The notes under the pieces are model-generated. The model was not told the origin of the DNA. It did no database searches and saw nothing but the letters and a program-made list of their open reading frames with translations. A stretch of 64,000 nucleotides of DNA from Streptomyces sp. NBC_00433. Its GTDB lineage: Bacteria; Actinomycetota; Actinomycetes; Streptomycetales; Streptomycetaceae. The stretch is taken from contig CP107926.1 of the NCBI GenBank assembly GCA_036015235.1, positions 434,001-498,000 of the forward strand, given 5' to 3'. Positions 1-7,473 of the stretch are shown piece by piece; positions within the stretch are counted from its first letter, which is position 1; every line of letters begins with the position of its first letter. The translations under genes and the position numbers were made by a program.

Positions 1-216
1 CTCAGGGACGCCACCTTCGGCGTCATGGGCCTGGCACTGCTCGCCTTCTCCGGCGCCCACGCCGAGGCCTGGTTCATGCTGGTCGTCGCCCTCGTGCCGC
101 TCGGCGACACGCTGATCGTGCTGCGGCACGGCGGCACCAGGGCCGCCGCCTTCGGCATCCACTTCGCGACCGCCGTCATAGTCCTGGTCAGCGCGGGCCT
201 GCTGTTCGCCGTCTGA
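1..216 (+). CDS. DUF4267-type small membrane protein (C-terminal part, truncated by window edge)
   Basis: The frame is open from base 1, so the start lies outside the window; 71 residues are visible. They form three hydrophobic stretches separated by short loops, with the pattern LVPLGDTLIVLRHGG followed by a last helix rich in Ala, Val and Leu. This matches the small four-helix DUF4267 proteins often found in actinomycetes beside TetR or MarR regulators. Function is unknown. The family assignment is recognition from pattern only; the membrane location is visible from the sequence. Confidence 0.65.
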   Translation, partial: LRDATFGVMGLALLAFSGAHAEAWFMLVVALVPLGDTLIVLRHGGTRAAAFGIHFATAVIVLVSAGLLFAV

Positions 217-322
217 CCACCGCCGCAAAAGCCCTCTCCATCGCCGGTCAGCACGCCCGGCGACCTTCGCCCGCCTCCGCAGCACCGACCTGCCGACCGC
301 ACCACCACCGAGGAGCCCCGCA

Positions 323-814
323 ATGTCGCTGATCGTGCCGAAGTTCGACGAATCCGTGGTCGTCCGCTCCGCGGAGGCCGAGGTGATCGGCAGAGCGCCG
401 ACCACCGTCAGGCTGCTGGCCGACAGCAGCGCGACCGGCGGCGCCCTGTCGACGCAGCGGGTCACCCTCGCCGACGGCGCCGCCGGTGCCACCCCGCACC
501 GCCACGACGGCTCCGCCGAGCTGTTCTACCTGCTCGACGGCACCGCCCAGCTCCTGTCGGGCGAGCAGGTCGTCACCGCCGAGCGCGGCGACCTGGTCGT
601 CGTCCCGCCCGGCCTCCCGCACGCCTTCGCGGCCGCCCCCGGGCACGACGCCGACATCCTCATCGTCATCACCCCGGGCGTCGAGCGCTTCGAATACTTC
701 CGCCACCTGGAGCGCATCGCCTACGGCAAGGTCCCGCCGGAGAGCCTGCTCGATGTGCAGGAGCTGTACGACACGTACTTCCTGCAGAGCAAGGCGTGGG
801 AGGAACGGCACTGA
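323..814 (+). CDS. Single-domain cupin protein
   Basis: A 163-residue protein with one cupin barrel. The first cupin motif holds His59, His61 and Glu66, and the second ends in His100 after a Pro-Pro-Gly turn, so all the usual metal ligands appear to be present. The C-terminal 50 residues (VERFEYFRHLERI onward) form a helical tail seen in stand-alone cupins of Streptomyces. The substrate cannot be told; such proteins may be dioxygenases, isomerases or small-molecule binders. The gene stands alone, 106 bases after the upstream membrane protein. The ATG follows a GAGG-like ribosome site (gaggagccccgca). Confidence 0.8.
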   Translation: MSLIVPKFDESVVVRSAEAEVIGRAPTTVRLLADSSATGGALSTQRVTLADGAAGATPHRHDGSAELFYLLDGTAQLLSGEQVVTAERGDLVVVPPGLPHAFAAAPGHDADILIVITPGVERFEYFRHLERIAYGKVPPESLLDVQELYDTYFLQSKAWEERH

Positions 815-861
815 CGCAGGCCGTGGTGGGGCCGTGGGCGGAGACGGCTGCAGGCCGCCGG

Positions 862-1350
862 TCAGGGCGCGCCGGCGCCGCTCCGGGGCGGAAGGTCCCG
901 GCCGGCCGGGCGCCACAGCATGAGGTAGTTCGTCCGCTCCGCCTGGAAGGACTGCTCCTGGACGGACCGCATCCGCGCGGCCGGCCGTCGCGCGCCTTCG
1001 GGCACCTCGCGGTGCGGTGCGAGCAGCTCGGTCAGCTCGTCGTGGCGTGCGTCGACCCCGCCGTTGCGGGGGTTGCTGTCGCGGTCGGCCTCGCCGGCCT
1101 GCAGGCGCCGCTCCCACGCGGTGGTGATCGCGTACAGCTCGCGCTCCAGGGCGAACACCGCGGCGGTCACGGGCCGTACCAGGAAGTCGCCGGCCTCGCC
1201 GGCCTCGCCGAAGGTCGAGCTGAAGTAGTGCGGCACCCCGCCGATGTCGCCGATCCCCTCGCGGGGACCGTCCCAGCGGGCCAGCTCGACGTGGACCTGC
1301 TCGTAGCCCGCGGCCTCCAACTCCCGTCTGTCCGGGCGTGTCGCGCTCAC
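862..1350 (-). CDS. Conserved hypothetical protein of actinomycetes
   Basis: A soluble protein of 162 residues without signal peptide or membrane segment. Its central part (VPHYFSSTF, LVRPVTAAVFALERELYAI, GGVDARHDEL) resembles a family of uncharacterised actinobacterial proteins, but I recognise no catalytic motif. It is convergent with the cupin gene (48 bases between stops) and diverges from the GNAT gene. Codon use is like that of its neighbours. The function is unknown. Confidence 0.65.
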   Translation of the reverse strand: MSATRPDRRELEAAGYEQVHVELARWDGPREGIGDIGGVPHYFSSTFGEAGEAGDFLVRPVTAAVFALERELYAITTAWERRLQAGEADRDSNPRNGGVDARHDELTELLAPHREVPEGARRPAARMRSVQEQSFQAERTNYLMLWRPAGRDLPPRSGAGAP

Positions 1351-1447
1351 GGCCGGATGCTATCCGTGCCGCCGGCTGCGCCGGTTCTCGGCCCCGCGCG
1401 GGAAATCCCGGTGCGGGGCCGGTCGCGGGCGTGATAGGCCGGACGGC

Positions 1448-1969
1448 ATGGACGATCTTGTGACGGCCCGTCTGGTGCTGCACCCGCTGAGCGTCGCCGA
1501 GGCCGAGCGGGTGCGGGACGGCACGCGGGGCGAAGGGGCGCGCTGGGCGGACGGCTATCCTTCGGAAGGCGACGTGTCGGCGATGACGCGGTTCCTGCGG
1601 AACCGCGCGCACGACGGTGGTCCGCGGCCGTTCGGCACGTACGAGATACGGCTGCGCGCGGACGGGACCACCATCGGCGGGGCGGACTTCCACGGACCGC
1701 CCGACGAGGACGGCGGGGTCACCGTCGGCTACGGCCTCGTGCCGTCGGCGCGGGGCAAGGGCTACGCCTCCGAGGCGCTGCGCGCCCTGTTGGACTTCGC
1801 CCGCGCGCAGGGCGCCGGCAGCGTCGCGGGCGACACCGACGTCGGCAACACCGCCTCGCAGCGGGTGATGGCGGCCGCCGGGATGCGGCTGGTGGCGACG
1901 ACCGAGCAGCTGAAGTTCTACCTGATCGCCTGGGACGGCGCTGTGGGGAGAAGACCTGCGGGCGCGTAG
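1448..1969 (+). CDS. GNAT-family N-acetyltransferase (RimJ/RimL-like)
   Basis: A 173-residue single-domain acetyltransferase. The acetyl-CoA pyrophosphate-binding signature RGKGYA lies at residues 102-107, preceded by the expected beta strand VTVGYGLVPS, and is followed by the GNTASQRVMAAAGM helix typical of the RimJ/RimL subgroup, which acetylates N-termini or small amines. The N-terminal TARLVLHPLS strand is also characteristic. It lies 11 bases upstream of a P-loop ATPase gene on the same strand, so the two are probably cotranscribed. The acceptor substrate cannot be inferred. Confidence 0.85.
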   Translation: MDDLVTARLVLHPLSVAEAERVRDGTRGEGARWADGYPSEGDVSAMTRFLRNRAHDGGPRPFGTYEIRLRADGTTIGGADFHGPPDEDGGVTVGYGLVPSARGKGYASEALRALLDFARAQGAGSVAGDTDVGNTASQRVMAAAGMRLVATTEQLKFYLIAWDGAVGRRPAGA

Positions 1970-1979
1970 GGTCGGCCGC

Positions 1980-2612
1980 ATGCTGGTGTGGATCAACGGG
2001 CCGTTCGGGGGCGGCAAGACGGCGACCGCCTACGAGATGTCCCGGCGGCTGGCGGGCAGCGTGGTGTGCGACCCGGAGCATGTCGGCTTCGGCCTGAGCC
2101 GGATGCTGCCACCGGTCCTGCGCAGCGACTTCCAGGACCTCCGGTCCTGGCGGGAGGGCGTCTACGAGGTGCTCGACCTCGCCGCGTGCACCTACGCGGG
2201 CACGGTGATCGTGCCGATGACCGTGGTCGAGCCGGTCTACTTCCGCGAGACGGTCGGGCGGCTGCGCGACCGCGGGCACGACGTGCGGCACTTCGCGCTG
2301 CTCGCCGAGCGGCAGACCGTCGTCAAGCGGCTGCGCGAGCGCGGCCTCGGCCACCTGGTGCAGGCCGTCGCGGGGAAGGACGCGCCGCTGCGGCGGGAGA
2401 GCTTCGCGATGCGCAAGCTCGACCTGTGCCTGGAGCGGCTGGCCGGGCCGGAATTCGCCGAGCACGTGTGGACCGACCGGCTCGGGGTCCCGGCAGTCGC
2501 CGATCACATCGCGGCCGCGACCGGCCTGCGCCTCGCGCCGAACACCGACGGCGCCCTGCGGGGCCGGCTGCGCCGGGCGTGGACGAGCGCGCAGCACATC
2601 CGGCTGCGCTGA
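1980..2612 (+). CDS. P-loop ATPase/kinase related to TmrB
   Basis: A 210-residue P-loop protein with Walker A GPFGGGKT at residues 7-14, directly after a first beta strand (MLVWIN). The opening and the overall size match TmrB-type proteins, known from Bacillus tunicamycin resistance, and related zeta-toxin/kinase-like nucleotide-binding proteins. A later DRLGVPAVADHIAAATGL segment is common in the actinobacterial members. It follows the GNAT gene by 10 bases, suggesting a two-gene transcript. A resistance role is family knowledge only; nothing nearby shows the antibiotic. Confidence 0.75.
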   Translation: MLVWINGPFGGGKTATAYEMSRRLAGSVVCDPEHVGFGLSRMLPPVLRSDFQDLRSWREGVYEVLDLAACTYAGTVIVPMTVVEPVYFRETVGRLRDRGHDVRHFALLAERQTVVKRLRERGLGHLVQAVAGKDAPLRRESFAMRKLDLCLERLAGPEFAEHVWTDRLGVPAVADHIAAATGLRLAPNTDGALRGRLRRAWTSAQHIRLR

Positions 2613-2639
2613 GGGGAGCCCCTTCCCGGGGAAGCGGCA

Positions 2640-2713
2640 GGAGAGTGCCCCTGGCGTGGGTGGATGGGGCTTGTCGAAGGCACTGTCCACCGCAGCTGCA
2701 GGAAACACTCTCC
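2640..2713. repeat. Nested inverted repeats in the 321-base gap 2613-2933
   Basis: Two pairs of arms are nested symmetrically: GGAGAGTG (2640-2647) with CACTCTCC (2706-2713), and GGTGGA (2659-2664) with TCCACC (2686-2691). The flanks between the pairs are 11 and 14 bases. This could fold as a two-tier stem in RNA or be a fossil of a small element. The rest of the gap shows no convincing coding sequence; the only other structure is the terminator at 2845-2881. Confidence 0.35.
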
Positions 2714-2844
2714 AGGCCGCCGACCTTACCCGCGCCCGCCGGCGCGGCAGCGCGGAAAGCGCCGCCGCACGCCGCTGACCACCCGATCAGGCGACAGCGG
2801 GGGCCGCGCCGGGGCCGGGGCCTGACGTCGGGCGGGAAAACGCC

Positions 2845-2881
2845 GCGGGCCGCGCCCCGTGATGCGGAGGGCGCGGCCCGC
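2845..2881 (-). terminator. Hairpin terminator of the L33/L31 operon
   Basis: Perfect 13-bp arms (GCGGGCCGCGCCC and its complement) enclose an 11-base loop, 53 bases beyond the stop of the L31 gene. There is no T-run, as is usual in high-G+C actinomycetes. Confidence 0.65.
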
Positions 2882-2933
2882 AGGACGCGAGACGTGTCTT
2901 TCGGCCGGCGCTGCCGGCCGTGACGGGTCCGGG

Positions 2934-3185
2934 TCAGCCGGCGCTGCGGCCGTAACGGCGGCGGAAGCGCTCGACGCGGCCGGCGGTGTCCAGCTCACGG
3001 GCCCTGCCCGTGTAGAAGGGGTGGCTGGCCGAGGAGATTTCCACGTCGACGACAGGGTAGGTGTCGCCGTCCGTCCATTCGACGCTGCGGTCGCTCGTGG
3101 CGGTGGAGCGGGTCAGGAAGGCGAGGTCGCCGGCCTTGTCGCGGAAGACCACCGGGCGGGACGTGGGGTGGATGCCGTGCTTCAT
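2934..3185 (-). CDS. rpmE2: 50S ribosomal protein L31 type B (zinc-free paralogue)
   Basis: An 83-residue protein opening [16 protein letters not shown], with the [10 protein letters not shown] and [10 protein letters not shown] segments of type B L31. The CxxC zinc-ribbon motifs of type A L31 are absent, so this is the C-minus form. In Streptomyces such paralogues replace the zinc-binding ribosomal proteins during zinc shortage and are repressed by Zur (family knowledge). It lies 69 bases downstream of the L33 gene on the same strand, and the two probably form one transcript ended by the hairpin at 2845-2881. Confidence 0.9.
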   Translation of the reverse strand: MKHGIHPTSRPVVFRDKAGDLAFLTRSTATSDRSVEWTDGDTYPVVDVEISSASHPFYTGRARELDTAGRVERFRRRYGRSAG

Positions 3186-3254
3186 GGAGGTCCTTTCGTG
3201 GTGGCGGGGGCGGGGTCGGCCGGGCTCAGGCAGCCGTACCGTACGTCTCGCGGG

Positions 3255-3419
3255 TCAGCGCTCTTCGCGGAAGAGCACGTGCCTGCGGGCGACGGGGTCG
3301 TACTTGAGCAGCGTCAGCCGGTCCGGGTCGTTGCGCCGGTTCTTGCGGGTCACATACGTGTGACCGGTGCCGGCGGTGGAGCGGAGCTTCACGACGGGGC
3401 GCAGTTCACTGCGGGCCAT
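3255..3419 (-). CDS. rpmG: 50S ribosomal protein L33 (zinc-free paralogue)
   Basis: A 54-residue protein with the L33 signature ([17 protein letters not shown], then [14 protein letters not shown]). It has no cysteine, so it is the C-minus form that does not need zinc. The start used here gives the usual L33 length and follows GGGGCC/AAAGAGG-like sequence; a longer reading to position 3950 runs through the opposite-strand VOC gene and was not accepted. It is the first gene of the L33-L31 unit, and a possible Zur site lies just upstream. Confidence 0.92.
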   Translation of the reverse strand: MARSELRPVVKLRSTAGTGHTYVTRKNRRNDPDRLTLLKYDPVARRHVLFREER

Positions 3420-3436
3420 GGGGCCACCTCTTTCCG

Positions 3437-3454
3437 TCATCGTTTTCGTTTTCA
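3437..3454 (-). promoter_or_regulatory. Possible Zur-type operator upstream of rpmG
   Basis: Read on the minus strand, an A-rich segment begins TGAAAACGAAAACGATGA, 18 bases before the rpmG start. The TGAAAA half-site and the A/T richness, rare in this genome, recall Streptomyces Zur boxes, though the second half-site is poorly conserved. Zur control is known for C-minus ribosomal paralogues, so the context fits. Confidence 0.4.
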
Positions 3455-3532
3455 TCTCGCTGTCGGAAACGTCAACGCCACGAGGCCGGTCCGCATTCCT
3501 CACCCCGGTCCGGATGCCGCGCCGGCGCGCGG

Positions 3533-4393
3533 CTACCGGGAGATCAGGGTGAAAAGGCCGCCGTCGGGGTCCCGCAGGTCGGCCCACGGGCCGGCCGGGG
3601 CCGTGCCCGTGGCGATCACCGTGCCGCCCAGCTCGCGGGCGGCGTCGACCCGCGCCGTGACGTCGTCGACCGCGAAGTGGACGGCCCAGTGCGGGCGGAT
3701 CGCCGGGTCGGGTGCGGCCTCGACCGCGCCCGAGGAGATCCTGGCCACCACTTCGCCGCGGTTGCGGACGACGACCTCGGCCCGCTCGTACTCGTAGGAC
3801 ACGCTGCAGCAGCCGTCGCCCTCGTCGCCCCACTCCAGGACGCCGCCGTAGAAGATCGCCGCCTCGAAGGCATCCCTGGTGCGCAGGCGGACGACGACCG
3901 GGCCGCGGTCGTGCCAGGACTGCCAGCCGCCGGGCAGCCTGCCGTCCCACACGCCGAAGACCGCGCCGTCGCGGTCGGCGGCCAGCACCGCGCGGCCCGA
4001 CGCGAAGGACACCGGGCCGAGCGCCACGGTGGCGCTGCGCTCGCGGATCCTGGCGGTCGCCTCGTCGGCCTGGGTGACCGCGAAGAAGGGTGTCCAGTTG
4101 ACCGCGACCTGCATGTCGGCGGCGACCGCGCCGATCGTGGCGAGCGGGCGGCCGTCGGTCACCGCGACGGCGAAGCGCTCGCCGAGGGTCGTGGAGCGGA
4201 ATTCCCAGCCCAGAACGGTGCCGTAGAACTTCTCCGAGGCCGCCAGGTCCCGTGTCGTCAGGCTCACCCAGCAGGGGGCGCCGCGCGCCACGTCCTCCGT
4301 GCCGCTCGCGCCCTGGCCGCCGGCGGACGGGGTCGTCCCGCCGGCCGCGTGTGCCGCGCGCTGGTCGTCATGGGCCGGCTGCCGCCCGGTCAT
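3533..4393 (-). CDS. Two-domain VOC (glyoxalase/bleomycin-resistance fold) protein
   Basis: A 286-residue protein with two VOC modules, about residues 40-160 ([25 protein letters not shown]) and 165-284 (ending [17 protein letters not shown]). The two-module layout is typical of actinobacterial VOC proteins of unknown substrate, often called hydroxylase-like. The first 35 residues are low-complexity and may not all be translated. It follows the GH16-like gene by 118 bases on the same strand. The exact reaction is unknown. Confidence 0.8.
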   Translation of the reverse strand: MTGRQPAHDDQRAAHAAGGTTPSAGGQGASGTEDVARGAPCWVSLTTRDLAASEKFYGTVLGWEFRSTTLGERFAVAVTDGRPLATIGAVAADMQVAVNWTPFFAVTQADEATARIRERSATVALGPVSFASGRAVLAADRDGAVFGVWDGRLPGGWQSWHDRGPVVVRLRTRDAFEAAIFYGGVLEWGDEGDGCCSVSYEYERAEVVVRNRGEVVARISSGAVEAAPDPAIRPHWAVHFAVDDVTARVDAARELGGTVIATGTAPAGPWADLRDPDGGLFTLISR

Positions 4394-4460
4394 CGCACCG
4401 ACTCCGATTCGTCTGGTTCATGCTCGTGGGAGAGCTCACGGGGAAGCCCGTAGGGACGGG

Positions 4461-4479
4461 ACCCCTGGCGCACAGGGGT
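4461..4479 (-). terminator. Small hairpin between the GH16-like and VOC genes
   Basis: Seven-bp arms ACCCCTG/CAGGGGT with a five-base loop, 33 bases beyond the GH16-like stop. It could be a weak terminator or a leader hairpin for the VOC gene. Confidence 0.35.
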
Positions 4480-4511
4480 GCCGTCGCTGCACCTGCCCGG
4501 TCCGCGCGTGA

Positions 4512-5258
4512 TCATGCCGGGTGATCCTGATCTCTTACGCCGCTCGTGTCCCCTGCGCGGCCGCTCGCGGCGGGGGCTCGGCGCACGGTCAGCGCCGTGC
4601 ACTGCCAGTGCAGCTCGGCGGTGCCGGGGCGGGGCGGCAGGTGCCCGTAGCGGCCGGCGGCGACGCTGACGCAGACGATGGGCCAGGCACGCCAGTGCGG
4701 GCCGACGCCCCGGTGGTCGGCGTAGAGCAGCCGGCCGTCGGCGTACCACTCGACGCTGGCGGTGCCGAAGACCACGCGCAGCGCGAACGGGCGGCCCGCG
4801 GTGACGGCGCCCTCGGCATAGTGGGCGGCCGGGCGGACATGGTTGGTCAGTTCGAGCAGGCCGGGGTGGGTCGGGTGGTATTCGAAGGCGTCGACCTCGC
4901 CGTGGCCGGGCTGCGGGCGCCCGCCCTTGTCGCGGCCCCACGTCCACAGCGCGGGCCAGGCGCCCTGGACGTCGTGGACGACGCAGGTCGCGGTCAGCTC
5001 GTCGTCCGGCAGCAGCTCGAAGCCGCCGGGGGCGTATTCGGTGGAGACCAGTGCGGTGTGCCAGTCACCGCCGCGGGCGCGGCGGGCGGTGAAGACACCG
5101 TCGGCGGTGGGGCCGTAGCCCGGACCGATCACGTCCAGCTTGTTGTCGTCCGGATTCCGCCCGTCCTCGGGATAGGCGGAGGTCCGGCCGACCGCCCAGG
5201 CGGTGCGGTCGGTGAAGGGCGCGTCGAAGACCACAGCGGCGGTGGGGCGGTCAAGCAT
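4512..5258 (-). CDS. Glycoside hydrolase family 16-like protein, no signal peptide
   Basis: A 248-residue beta-sandwich protein. The GH16 catalytic signature E-x-D-x-x-E appears as Glu121-Val-Asp123-Ala-Phe-Glu126, preceded by the WPALWTWGRD strand and the PGHGEVDAFEY context seen in laminarinase-like enzymes. It may hydrolyse beta-glucans or galactans. No Sec or Tat signal is visible at the N-terminus (MLDRPTAAVVFDAPF), which is unusual because GH16 enzymes normally act outside the cell. The start has GGGAG upstream. The C-terminal tail after TVRRAPA is probably disordered. Confidence 0.7.
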   Translation of the reverse strand: MLDRPTAAVVFDAPFTDRTAWAVGRTSAYPEDGRNPDDNKLDVIGPGYGPTADGVFTARRARGGDWHTALVSTEYAPGGFELLPDDELTATCVVHDVQGAWPALWTWGRDKGGRPQPGHGEVDAFEYHPTHPGLLELTNHVRPAAHYAEGAVTAGRPFALRVVFGTASVEWYADGRLLYADHRGVGPHWRAWPIVCVSVAAGRYGHLPPRPGTAELHWQCTALTVRRAPAASGRAGDTSGVRDQDHPA

Positions 5259-5352
5259 AAGGGCTCCCTGCTGACGGCCGGAATGACCCCATTCAATCCG
5301 GTTCGACCGCCCCGCGGTAAGCGGCGTGCGGAAGCGCGGTGCCGGCGCGCAC

Positions 5353-5390
5353 GGCCCGGCGCACGCCCCCTGGAGGGGCGCCGCCGGGCC
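5353..5390 (-). terminator. Terminator of the aldo/keto reductase gene
   Basis: Nine-bp outer arms GGCCCGGCG/CGCCGGGCC enclose an inner GCCCC/GGGGC stem and a five-base loop, 15 bases past the stop at 5406. Confidence 0.65.
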
Positions 5391-5405
5391 GGCCGGGGGT
5401 GAGCG

Positions 5406-6440
5406 TCAGCGGCCGCCCTCGATGCGCCGGGAGCGCTGGTCGACCCCGGGGACCCCGTACGGGTAGTCCGCGGCGCCCGGGTCGCTGGCGCGGTCCAGCC
5501 TGGCCGTCTGCTCGGCGGTCAGCCGCAGGCCGGCCGAGCCGAGGTTGTCGTCGAGCTGCTCGACGGTGCGGGCGCCGAGGATGACGGAGGTGACCGCCGG
5601 GCGGTCGAGCAGCCAGGCCAGCGCGACCTGCGCCATCGTGGCGCCGGACTCCTCCGCGACCGCCTGGACCTCGTCCACCACGGCCCAGGTGCGTGCCATG
5701 GCGGCCCGCCGGTCGTAGGCCTCCACACCGCGGTCGGGGTTCTCGCCGAGGCGGGTGGCACCGGTGGGCCGCGTGTCGCGGCGGTATTTGCCGGTGAGCC
5801 AGCCGCCGCCGAGCGGGCTCCAGGGCAGCAGGCCCAGGCCCTCGGACTCGCACGCCGGGGTGATCTCCCACTCGATCTCCCGGCTGAGCAGGCTGTACTG
5901 CGGCTGGAGGGTGACCGGGCGGGCCAGGCCGCGGAAGTCGGCGGTGTCGACGGCCTTCTGGAGCTGCCAACCGGTGTAGTTCGACAGGCCCACGTAGTGG
6001 ATACGGCCCTGCCGGACCGCGTCGTCCAGGAAGCGCAGCGTCTCCTCGACCGGGGTCAGCGGGTCCCAGGAGTGCACCTGGTAGAGGTCGATCGAGTCGA
6101 CGCCGAGGCGTCGCAGCGAGGCGGTCAGGGCGCGGTCGAGGTGCCGCCGGGACAGGCCGGCGTCGTTGGGGCCCGAGCCCATCGGGAAGCGGCCCTTGGT
6201 GGCGATGACCACCTGGTCGGTGATGTCGGCCGGGCGGTCGGCGAGCCAGCGGCCGACGATCTCCTCGGAGCGGCCCGCGCTGTAGACGTCGGCGGTGTCG
6301 ATGAAGGTGCCGCCGGCCTCCACGAAGCGGTCGAGCTGGGCGAAGGCGGTCTTCTCGTCGGACTCGGCACCGAAGGTCATGGTGCCGAGGCACAGGGCGG
6401 AGACAGCGCATCCGCTGCGGCCGAGGTTGCGGTACTCCAC
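5406..6440 (-). CDS. Aldo/keto reductase
   Basis: A 344-residue NADPH-dependent oxidoreductase with a TIM barrel. It shows the catalytic Asp/Tyr pair in [11 protein letters not shown], the Lys in VVIATKG and the His in LYQVHSWD, so the tetrad is complete. The GTG start at 6440 follows an AAGGAG ribosome site and gives the family N-terminus [10 protein letters not shown]; an upstream ATG would add 35 residues reading into the LysR promoter. It diverges from a LysR regulator, the classic layout of a regulator controlling its neighbour. The natural aldehyde or ketone is unknown. Confidence 0.88.
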   Translation of the reverse strand: MEYRNLGRSGCAVSALCLGTMTFGAESDEKTAFAQLDRFVEAGGTFIDTADVYSAGRSEEIVGRWLADRPADITDQVVIATKGRFPMGSGPNDAGLSRRHLDRALTASLRRLGVDSIDLYQVHSWDPLTPVEETLRFLDDAVRQGRIHYVGLSNYTGWQLQKAVDTADFRGLARPVTLQPQYSLLSREIEWEITPACESEGLGLLPWSPLGGGWLTGKYRRDTRPTGATRLGENPDRGVEAYDRRAAMARTWAVVDEVQAVAEESGATMAQVALAWLLDRPAVTSVILGARTVEQLDDNLGSAGLRLTAEQTARLDRASDPGAADYPYGVPGVDQRSRRIEGGR

Positions 6441-6563
6441 GGTAATGCTCCTTCTGAGGCGGCCCATCGGTGGCCGTACGGCCACCGGACCATGCTGGCC
6501 CGCGCCGCGGTGAACCGTCCAATAGAAGAAAGCGGATGGATTCATCGACTAGGTTTCTCAATC

Positions 6564-7439
6564 ATGGAACTGCGGCAACTCGAATACTTCGTCGCCGTCG
6601 CCGAGGAGCGGCACTTCACGCGGGCGGCGCAGCGGATGGTGGTGTCCCAGTCGGGGCTGTCGGCGTCGGTACGCGCACTGGAGCGCGAGCTGGGCGCCGC
6701 GCTGTTCACCCGGACCACCCGCAGCGTCGAACTGACCGGCGCGGGGCGGGCGCTGCTGGCCGAGGCGACCCGCACGCTGGCCGCGGCCAGGGCGGCGGGC
6801 GACGCGGTCGCCGCGGTGCAGGGGCTGCTGCGCGGCAGCCTCGCGGTGGGCACCGAGCAGTGCGTCAACGTCGACGTGGGCGCGCTGCTCGCCCGCTTCC
6901 GCGCCGAGCACGGCGATGTGGAGATCAGGCTGCGGCAGGCCGGGTCCGCGGTGATGGCGCAGGACGTCGCCGACGGGCGGCTCGACCTCGCCTTCATCAC
7001 GCTGCCGGGGCCGCCGCCGGACGGTGTGCGGCTGCTGCCGCTGACCAGCGAGCCGATGGTGCTGCTGTGCGACCCCGGGCACCGGCTGGCGGGCGCCCCC
7101 TATGCGGAGTGGGGGCAGCTGGCGGACGAGACGTTCGTGGACTGGCACCAGGACTGGGGTGCCAGGCGGCTGACCGACCGCGCCTTCGCGGCGAGCGGCA
7201 CGCCCCGCCGGGTCGGCGTCGAGGTCTACGACGTGCACACGCTGATCGACATGGTGCGGCACGGGCTCGGCGTCGCGGTGGTGCCGCAGCCGATCTCCCG
7301 CAAGGAGCAGGCGGCACAGCTCGCGGTGGTCCCGCTGAAGGGCCAGGAGGACCAGGCCTGGGAGGTCTCCGTCGCCCTCCCCTCCGACGGCCGCCACAGC
7401 CCGGCCGCCCGCGAGCTGCTGTCCTACCTGGGGCTCTGA
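6564..7439 (+). CDS. LysR-family transcriptional regulator
   Basis: A 291-residue regulator with the N-terminal winged helix-turn-helix (MELRQLEYFVAVAEERHFTRAAQRMVV...) at residues 1-60 and a substrate-binding-like effector domain at about 90-290 (GSLAVGTEQCVNVD..., LVVPQPISRKEQ). It starts 123 bases from the divergent aldo/keto reductase and probably activates or represses it in response to a small molecule. The start is the first ATG giving the standard N-terminus. The stop is separated by 34 bases from the next, convergent gene. Confidence 0.9.
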   Translation: MELRQLEYFVAVAEERHFTRAAQRMVVSQSGLSASVRALERELGAALFTRTTRSVELTGAGRALLAEATRTLAAARAAGDAVAAVQGLLRGSLAVGTEQCVNVDVGALLARFRAEHGDVEIRLRQAGSAVMAQDVADGRLDLAFITLPGPPPDGVRLLPLTSEPMVLLCDPGHRLAGAPYAEWGQLADETFVDWHQDWGARRLTDRAFAASGTPRRVGVEVYDVHTLIDMVRHGLGVAVVPQPISRKEQAAQLAVVPLKGQEDQAWEVSVALPSDGRHSPAARELLSYLGL

Positions 7440-7473
7440 GCCGGGTCCGCCGCGCGTTTACGTGCCGGCCGGC

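Noticed and set aside
248..2017. A 589-codon minus-strand frame over the cupin and GNAT genes
   Set aside because: Low-complexity Arg/Pro/Gly composition, opposite to three well-supported genes.
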